Below are positions 6,154-11,855 of a stretch of DNA of 11,855 nucleotides, one piece after another; the first letter of the stretch is position 1, and every line of letters starts with the position of its first letter. The translations under genes and the position numbers were made by a program. The stretch comes from Proteiniphilum sp. UBA5384 (GTDB lineage: Bacteria > Bacteroidota > Bacteroidia > Bacteroidales > Dysgonomonadaceae): assembly GCF_002410825.1 (NCBI RefSeq), contig NZ_DHOS01000046.1, positions 1 through 11,855 on the forward strand. The letters run 5' to 3'. The notes under the pieces were generated by a model that ran no database searches, had not been told where the DNA came from, and saw only the letters and a program-made list of their open reading frames with translations.

Positions 6154-6311
6154 TTTTTCGTTGAATCGATTATCTGTGTTTGATATAATTAATCTCAAGA
6201 AAGATCTAATTATCTTAAGAATTCATTTTATCAATAGACTTATCATAGCATCTCAAACCAAGTTTTTCAATGAATTACAAAGCATAGAAACAAGTATCAG
6301 TGTTGTATACC

Positions 6312-9300
6312 ATGGAATTAATTGATAACAAACAAGGGCGTACAGTTGAAAGTGAGCTAAATAAAAGAATCAATATCGAAACCACTGTTTCTGTAAGTAC
6401 TGGCATGTTCAGTATTTACGCTTTTTATTTTCTTAGGGAAAAGTTCAAAAATATCAAAGAACTGAATATCCTACTATTAAACAACACAATCTCAAAATCT
6501 CCTGTAAGCCTTTCAATAACTACTGAAGATACGCTTTGGGGAACTCCTGCAGAAAGGGAATTGAAAAGAAAGCTATTATTGAGACACGCCTCTGAAGAAT
6601 GTTCGAAATTGTTTGAACATTGTAACATCCGTACATTGTTATCTCCAACCACATTTGGTTTTAAATTGATTTTTCTTCAAAATCAAATTGCTGATTGTGT
6701 GATTAATAATGGTATGTCTGATTTTGATTCAGCCACACTTGGGACGATTAGTTCTGAAAATTCACAATATCATATTCTTCAGGAAGGAAATGAGAATATT
6801 CTCCCGTTGAAAACAATATTCAATAACGTTTGGAATGATAAATTAAAGAGCACAGATATCACTAAATCAATTAGAAATGAGCTTTATAAGGGATATAAAG
6901 ATTACGCTCCCGATTTCTTGTATCACTTCATTCTTCACCATTTATTTCATTATGCTATTGTTGATTTTTCAGGTGATAAGCTAATAAAGACCAAAACAGG
7001 ATTTAAAGAAAAGGAAATTTGGAACAAATTATACAAGTTTCAGAAAGATGGTGTAATGGGAGCCATCGAAAAGATTGAAAAATACGGAGGTTGTATCATT
7101 GCCGATAGTGTAGGATTGGGAAAAACGTTTGAAGCTCTGGCTATCATCAAATACTATGAGCTCCGAAACGATCGTGTCTTGGTGCTTTGTCCCAAAAAAC
7201 TCCGTGACAACTGGACTGTCTATACACAAAACGATAAACGAAATATTTTCCTCACCGATCGATTCAACTATGATGTATTGAATCATACAGACCTTACGCG
7301 CAAACGTGGTAAATCCGGCATTATTGACTTGGCAGCTATCAACTGGTCCAATTATGATCTGGTTGTCATTGACGAGTCTCATAACTTCAGAAACAACAAT
7401 CCGGCAAAGGGTGAAATGACACGTTACGCACAAATGATGAACGAGGTCATACGGAAGGGAGTGAAAACAAAACTGTTGATGCTGTCTGCTACACCCGTGA
7501 ACAATCGGATGAACGACCTGAAAAATCAGATATCATTCATAACGGAAGGGAATGATTTGGCATTTGTTGATGAGGGTATTAACAATATTACCAACGTGAT
7601 GAAGTTGGCACAAAAACAATTTACCGATTGGACCAAAAGTACGGACCGTAATATTAATACTTTGTTCGATCGTTTAGATAACCGATATTTCAAGTTGTTG
7701 GATATGCTCACCATTGCCCGGTCGCGAAAGCATATAACCAAGTATTATCATTCTTCCGATGTGGGTAAGTTCCCTACTCGCTTGAAACCGATTAATATAA
7801 AAACTGACATAGACAGCAAGCATCTTTTTCCTTCGCTGAGGGAAATTAACAATGCTATACGTAAATTGAATCTGGCCAACTTTTCTCCGATGTCCTATTT
7901 GAGAGCAGATAAGGTTGCAGAGTATGAAGCCAAATACGACTATAAACTGAATTCAGGTAGTGTATTTAAGCAAGTCGACCGTGAGGAAAGCTTGATTCAT
8001 TTGATGCGGGTCAATTATCTGAAGCGAATGGAGAGTTCTATTTTTTCATTTTGTCTTAGCATCAAGGCTCTATTAGCTCAAGTCGAAGACCAATTATACA
8101 AGATAGATCATGTTGATGAAATTGCTGATTCGACGATAACCATTGAGGATATCGATATTGAGGATGACGATAACGAAGCTTTGGTGGGCAACAAGGTTAA
8201 AGTTCTGCTTCAGGACATAAATCTGATCAAATGGAAACAGGCCTTGGAGTATGATCGCGATAAGCTGAAGAAATTAATGGAGAGCGCGGAAACTATCAAC
8301 CAGGAGCGTGATGAGAAGCTACAACGATTAAAACAACTCATTACTGATAAAATTCAAAATCCGATCAATGAAAACAATAAGAAGTTAATTATTTTTACCG
8401 CGTTTGCTGACACGGCAAATTATCTTTACCAGGAGATATCTAAATGGGGTTTGTCAAATTATGGTCTATACGCATGTCTCATCAAGGGAAGTGGAACAAA
8501 TAGAACCAATTTCCCCAACATTGAAAGCAAAGACATGAATGAGTTGCTGACTCATTTTTCACCACATTCAAAGGAACGTCATAAAACTTTTCCTAAAGCA
8601 GTTGGAGAGATTGATATTCTCATTGCTACAGACTGTATTTCTGAAGGACAAAATCTTCAGGATTGCGATTTTTTGGTTAATTACGACATTCATTGGAATC
8701 CGGTGCGTATTATTCAACGCTTTGGCCGAATTGATCGCCTGGGTTCTATAAACGGTCTGGTTCAATTGGTCAATTTTTGGCCAAACATGGAATTGAATGA
8801 GTATATTAATTTGGAGAGTCGTGTAAAGGGGAAAATGGTGTTGCTCGATATTTCTGCAACCGGTGAGGAAAACCTTATCGAGATGAACGGCACAGACGAA
8901 ATGACAGATCTGGAGTATCGCCGAAAGCAGTTGGAACAACTTCAGAATACTGTGTTGGATTTGGAAGATATACAAGGAGGCATCACTATTACAGATACCA
9001 ATCTGAATGATTTCCGGATGGATATTTTCGAATACGAAAACAAACATCTCGACCAGTTGAAATCAACCCCATTGGGGATCCATACTGTCGTTGAAACAAA
9101 CGACGAAGAAATTCTTCCTGGAACAGTTTTTTGTATGCGAAGCACAGTAGAGCAAAAAGGCATTAGTTTGCTCTCTCCCTATTATTTAGTTTATATGGGT
9201 GAAGATGGTTCAACAATTCTCGGCTATATGCAAGGAAAACGTTGTTTGGACTATCTTAAAAAACTTTGCTATGGAACTACAGATGTGTTAACCGAATTAG

Positions 9301-9512
9301 CTCAAAACCTGAAGAGAGAAACAAAGAACTACTCCTCTATGAATAGTTATGCTTCTGCATTTAAGTTGGCAATTGAGAGCGTAATTGGGAAGTCACAGGA
9401 AGTCGGTGCTGCTTCATTCTTTTCGAGTGAACTAATCTCTTTGAACGCAGAAGGAGTAACGTCACAAGGTGATTTTGATATTGTGGCTTTTGTAATAATT
9501 AAAAGCAAATGA
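6312..9512 (+). CDS. SNF2-type (superfamily 2) helicase, defence-associated
   Basis: A 1,066-residue SF2 helicase with a full set of SNF2-like motifs: a Q-type LYKFQKDGV before motif I ADSVGLGKT (K271), VLCPKKLRDNW (Ia), VVIDESHNF (DESH 354-357) and LSATP (392-395). In the second lobe are KLIIFTAF, ATDCISEGQNLQ (from about 772) and the arginine-finger segment QRFGRIDRLG (from 802). About 300 residues between the lobes form a large insert with an acidic run (TIEDIDIEDDDNE). Residues 1-230 are not a helicase lobe; the FSIYAFYFLREKFKNIKELNILL stretch faintly recalls PLD-like N-termini of related helicases, but I see no HxK catalytic motif. It probably translocates on foreign DNA as the motor of a restriction-like complex. 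ATG 6312 is preferred; a GTG at 6300 would add four residues. Its stop overlaps the next gene's start (ATGA), so the two products are probably made together. Confidence 0.9.
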   Translation: MELIDNKQGRTVESELNKRINIETTVSVSTGMFSIYAFYFLREKFKNIKELNILLLNNTISKSPVSLSITTEDTLWGTPAERELKRKLLLRHASEECSKLFEHCNIRTLLSPTTFGFKLIFLQNQIADCVINNGMSDFDSATLGTISSENSQYHILQEGNENILPLKTIFNNVWNDKLKSTDITKSIRNELYKGYKDYAPDFLYHFILHHLFHYAIVDFSGDKLIKTKTGFKEKEIWNKLYKFQKDGVMGAIEKIEKYGGCIIADSVGLGKTFEALAIIKYYELRNDRVLVLCPKKLRDNWTVYTQNDKRNIFLTDRFNYDVLNHTDLTRKRGKSGIIDLAAINWSNYDLVVIDESHNFRNNNPAKGEMTRYAQMMNEVIRKGVKTKLLMLSATPVNNRMNDLKNQISFITEGNDLAFVDEGINNITNVMKLAQKQFTDWTKSTDRNINTLFDRLDNRYFKLLDMLTIARSRKHITKYYHSSDVGKFPTRLKPINIKTDIDSKHLFPSLREINNAIRKLNLANFSPMSYLRADKVAEYEAKYDYKLNSGSVFKQVDREESLIHLMRVNYLKRMESSIFSFCLSIKALLAQVEDQLYKIDHVDEIADSTITIEDIDIEDDDNEALVGNKVKVLLQDINLIKWKQALEYDRDKLKKLMESAETINQERDEKLQRLKQLITDKIQNPINENNKKLIIFTAFADTANYLYQEISKWGLSNYGLYACLIKGSGTNRTNFPNIESKDMNELLTHFSPHSKERHKTFPKAVGEIDILIATDCISEGQNLQDCDFLVNYDIHWNPVRIIQRFGRIDRLGSINGLVQLVNFWPNMELNEYINLESRVKGKMVLLDISATGEENLIEMNGTDEMTDLEYRRKQLEQLQNTVLDLEDIQGGITITDTNLNDFRMDIFEYENKHLDQLKSTPLGIHTVVETNDEEILPGTVFCMRSTVEQKGISLLSPYYLVYMGEDGSTILGYMQGKRCLDYLKKLCYGTTDVLTELAQNLKRETKNYSSMNSYASAFKLAIESVIGKSQEVGAASFFSSELISLNAEGVTSQGDFDIVAFVIIKSK

Positions 9513-10285
9513 TCGATTATTTCAACATACCGGCTCAGGCACAGATTGATATGCCCATTAGCAAAAAGCTTTTTGCTGAAAAGGTTGCCCTGTCATCTGT
9601 TGAAAAACGAATTCTGCGTGAAGACATTGACCGTATTGTGATGAAAGGTTTGTTGCAAACCCGTACAGTCGGTGTTGCATCCTACATTGACGATGAGTTT
9701 TCTTACGATCAGATCATTTTTGCTGTAGTAAATATAAAGAATCAAGCCAAGGCATCAGCTATCGCAGGGATGGTACAGAAAGCGTTTCCGTCACCTATGT
9801 TTTTAATCCTGAATTATCAGGAGAACTATTGTGTCAATTGGTGTATCAAGCGAATCAACCAGGCCGATAAAAGCAAACGGGTAATTGAAGAGCAACACAT
9901 GACTCGCTTTTTTTCTACTTTAGAAAACAATTCAATTATTCACAAGTGGCTTCATTCACTTGATATGACAAAATTCAACTGTATGTCATTGAAAGATTTG
10001 TTTGATATACTGAACAATAGATTGATGATGTTGACCATATCAGAAGAAGCAAATTGCTTTTTAGAGCTGAGCTCAATTGATTTAGGCTATTATCAGGATA
10101 TAATTGTAGAGTTAAAGCTTAATAGGATTGAACAGCAGACGATTATCAGAGAGTTAAAATGCGAAACGCAATTTAATAAAGTAATTAAATTAAATACTCT
10201 TTTGAGAGAATTGCAGGATCAAGAAATTGAATGTTGTATGAGGCTTAAGGGAAATGAAGAATCATCTTATAATTTTGATGAATAG
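9509..10285 (+). CDS. DUF4391-like protein, helicase partner
   Basis: A 258-residue protein. The N-terminal half (IPKK/ISKKLFAEK-type start, then SSVEKRILREDIDRIVMKGLLQ and FAVVNIKN) has the pattern I associate with DUF4391, a family of unknown biochemical role. The second half is helical, with a heptad-rich C-terminus (about 190-245, LKLNRIEQQTIIRELK...) suited to protein-protein contact. No nuclease or methyltransferase motif is visible. The ATG overlaps the stop of the helicase gene by 4 bases (ATGA), a strong sign of translational coupling and a fixed ratio between the two. DUF4391 genes are often found directly after helicase genes in restriction-like defence loci, so it is likely an accessory or specificity-type subunit of the helicase. 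The family call is from memory of its pattern and would need an HMM search. Confidence 0.75.
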   Translation: MIDYFNIPAQAQIDMPISKKLFAEKVALSSVEKRILREDIDRIVMKGLLQTRTVGVASYIDDEFSYDQIIFAVVNIKNQAKASAIAGMVQKAFPSPMFLILNYQENYCVNWCIKRINQADKSKRVIEEQHMTRFFSTLENNSIIHKWLHSLDMTKFNCMSLKDLFDILNNRLMMLTISEEANCFLELSSIDLGYYQDIIVELKLNRIEQQTIIRELKCETQFNKVIKLNTLLRELQDQEIECCMRLKGNEESSYNFDE

Positions 10286-10316
10286 TTATCGATTTAAAAA
10301 TATAAAATCCAATTGT

Positions 10317-11855
10317 ATGTATATAAGTCAGCTAAGAATTAGGAATTTCAGGGTTTTTGATGAAATAACCTTATACCTGAATAAGGGGATTAACATTCTA
10401 ATTGGAGAAAACAATTCGGGAAAGACCTCGATTATAGATGCGTTAAGAATATGTTTGGGATATGGTAAATCTGATACTAATATCTATATTCAGGAGTCTG
10501 ATATTCATCTCAATCCATCAAATCCTGATGACAGAAATGCCGAGATTCAATTTGATCTTATTTTCGAAATAGAGTCAGATATTGAAAGACAGTGCTTTTA
10601 TGACTTTATATCACAAGACCACGAAAATACTGAACGACAAACAATTCAATTTCACCTCAAATATTCACTAGATCAGAATGGAAGAAGATCTTTTTTTAAG
10701 AGATCCGTCTGGGGTGGTGACAATGAAGGACAGCAAATTCCATACGAAGCACTACAAGAGATTTTCTTTACTTATTTAGGCCCTCTCCGGGATGCGGTGA
10801 CAGGACTTAGGCCTTATTCTTATGATAACAAAACGGCGCAACTATTTAATAAATTGACAAAGTTTAAGAGAGGAGATGAGGATATTAATCTAGATGAGGA
10901 CTTTAAGACGTCACTAGCTGAAAGATTATATAGCGTATTTGAAAGTGCAGACCATGATTGGAAATTTATATTGGATGAAGGAAAAGGAAAGGTTAATGAC
11001 CATCTTAGGGGAACCGGCATTTTGGACAAGTTTCCACGGATAGAAATGAATTTTATTGGACGAAAGTTTTCTGATGTTGTAAGAGGAATAGAGATTAGAC
11101 GACCTATATATACAGAGCCAATAGAACCTCGACTCCAGAAATACTTTGAGATATTTCAGAATGGATTAGGAGAGAATAACTTAATTTATTCTTCAGTTGT
11201 ACTCGGCGATCTTATGAATAGATGTGAAGATCCGCAATTGGAGATTTACAATGCCTTGCTGCTTGAGGAACCGGAAGCACATTTACATCCACAATATCAA
11301 AATACTTTTTTTCAATATTTGAATACGCTAACGAATCAAGGATTACAGGTATTTGTCACCTCACACTCTCCTACTATCACGGCTAAATCAAATATAGGGA
11401 ATGTGAAAGTTTTACAGCGGCAAGGCAATTCAGTGAATGCATTTTGCTTCAATACACTAAGCGAAATCGATTATTCAGACGATAATAAGAAGTATCTCCG
11501 TAAATTCTTAGATACGACAAAATCCCAGATGTTTTTTGCGAATGGTGTGATTTTAGTTGAAGGAATATCTGAAGCAATACTCTTACCAATATTGTCACGC
11601 AAATTTTTAAATCCTCATAAAATTGACTTGGAAAAGAACGGAATCGAAATTGTAATTATTGGAGGTGTTGCTTTTGAGCACTTTGCCAAGTTGTTTAACC
11701 ATGATGATGAAAAAAAACGTCTTTTTTCAAAATGTGCAATTATTACAGACAGTGACCCTATTGCCGCAAATCCAATATCTGAAAGAGCCAGTATAGCTCA
11801 AGGATTGAAAAAAAATAATTTAGAAGTCACTTTAGCGAGCCACACTTTTGAGTAT
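10317..11855 (+). CDS. OLD-family ATPase/Toprim nuclease, 3' end missing
   Basis: The gene runs off the window after 513 codons in frame. It starts MYISQLRIRNFRVFDE, the standard opening of RecF/OLD-type ABC ATPases. Walker A is GENNSGKTS (30-38), Walker B LLLEEPEAHLHP (314-325) and the H-loop TSHS (348-351). A Toprim domain follows with VILVEGISE (E415) and ITDSDP (D478, D480), so both acidic motifs of an active metal-dependent nuclease are present. OLD proteins (P2 Old, Gabija GajA) act in phage defence, alone or with a UvrD-type helicase. ATG 10317 is preferred over ATG 10278 (which would overlap the DUF4391 gene by 8 bases) because it matches the family N-terminus; the resulting gap is 31 bases, with no terminator. 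Only the C-terminal part and whatever follows are missing. Confidence 0.88.
   Translation, partial: MYISQLRIRNFRVFDEITLYLNKGINILIGENNSGKTSIIDALRICLGYGKSDTNIYIQESDIHLNPSNPDDRNAEIQFDLIFEIESDIERQCFYDFISQDHENTERQTIQFHLKYSLDQNGRRSFFKRSVWGGDNEGQQIPYEALQEIFFTYLGPLRDAVTGLRPYSYDNKTAQLFNKLTKFKRGDEDINLDEDFKTSLAERLYSVFESADHDWKFILDEGKGKVNDHLRGTGILDKFPRIEMNFIGRKFSDVVRGIEIRRPIYTEPIEPRLQKYFEIFQNGLGENNLIYSSVVLGDLMNRCEDPQLEIYNALLLEEPEAHLHPQYQNTFFQYLNTLTNQGLQVFVTSHSPTITAKSNIGNVKVLQRQGNSVNAFCFNTLSEIDYSDDNKKYLRKFLDTTKSQMFFANGVILVEGISEAILLPILSRKFLNPHKIDLEKNGIEIVIIGGVAFEHFAKLFNHDDEKKRLFSKCAIITDSDPIAANPISERASIAQGLKKNNLEVTLASHTFEY

Larger units (their letters stand above)
5929..6311. other. Noncoding junction between replication and defence-like modules
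   Basis: About 380 bases with no convincing gene. No strong terminator follows the stop at 5928. The composition drops sharply in GC across this stretch and stays AT-rich to the right. It holds two ACAA-N-TTGT palindromes (6004-6012 and 6050-6058), a T7 tract (6073-6079) and a candidate promoter at 6126-6153. It is the likely seam where cargo was joined to the replication genes. Confidence 0.55.

Noticed and set aside
6113..6325. 70-codon open frame before the SNF2 helicase
   Set aside because: It starts at a rare ATT codon inside the candidate promoter, has an AT-driven composition (Ile/Phe/Asn/Leu) and runs into the helicase start.
8568..9047. 159-codon open frame on the - strand
   Set aside because: It is antisense to the helicase C-terminal lobe, whose motifs are intact on the + strand.
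10820..11029. 69-codon Ser/Leu-rich open frame on the - strand
   Set aside because: It is antisense to the OLD gene, whose + frame is continuous and carries all family motifs.
1..11855. Integrase, transposase, relaxase or methyltransferase gene
   Set aside because: I looked for these because of the tRNA edge and the restriction-like cargo. No tyrosine recombinase, DDE, relaxase or methyltransferase motif was found in any long frame.

Overview
The window looks like the left part of an integrated accessory element in a Bacteroidota genome, with a replication module followed by an anti-phage-type cargo module. The Bacteroidota assignment is an inference. It rests on three -7 promoter boxes of the TAnnTTTG type, the scarcity of strong Shine-Dalgarno sequences, and a zinc-finger/Toprim protein resembling the DUF6371 family common in that phylum. 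The species cannot be named.

Layout: bases 1-18 look like the 3' end of a tRNA gene (rest of T-loop, T-stem, acceptor strand). A strong rho-independent terminator follows at 31-61, then a short tandem repeat at 67-87. This is the usual appearance of an element edge at a tRNA gene, although no integrase lies in the window. Bases 88-526 hold no convincing gene. A 494-residue protein of unknown function follows (527-2011). A highly structured intergenic stretch (2078-2159) leads into two small helix-turn-helix proteins (2165-2506 and 2568-2813), a P4/D5-type superfamily 3 helicase (2794-4359), an iteron-like intergenic region (4387-4510) and a primase-like protein with a zinc finger and a Toprim-like core (4531-5928). 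Together these resemble the regulation and replication part of a phage-satellite or mobilizable element. The iterons next to the SF3 helicase are a candidate replication origin.

At about 5.93-6.1 kb the composition changes to clearly AT-rich DNA and a new transcription unit begins. It encodes a large SNF2-type helicase (6312-9512), a DUF4391-like protein whose start overlaps the helicase stop by 4 bases (9509-10285), and, 31 bases later, an OLD-family ATPase/Toprim nuclease (10317 to the window end, truncated). All three are on the + strand with no terminator visible between them.

How they may work together: the helicase and the DUF4391-like protein look like an obligate pair. DUF4391 proteins are often seen beside helicases in restriction-like defence loci, where a methyltransferase and a Res subunit usually accompany them. 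Here the next gene is instead an OLD nuclease. A helicase + DUF4391 + OLD operon is the best candidate in this window for an uncharacterised defence system, but the right-hand end lies outside the window, so its full composition cannot be judged.
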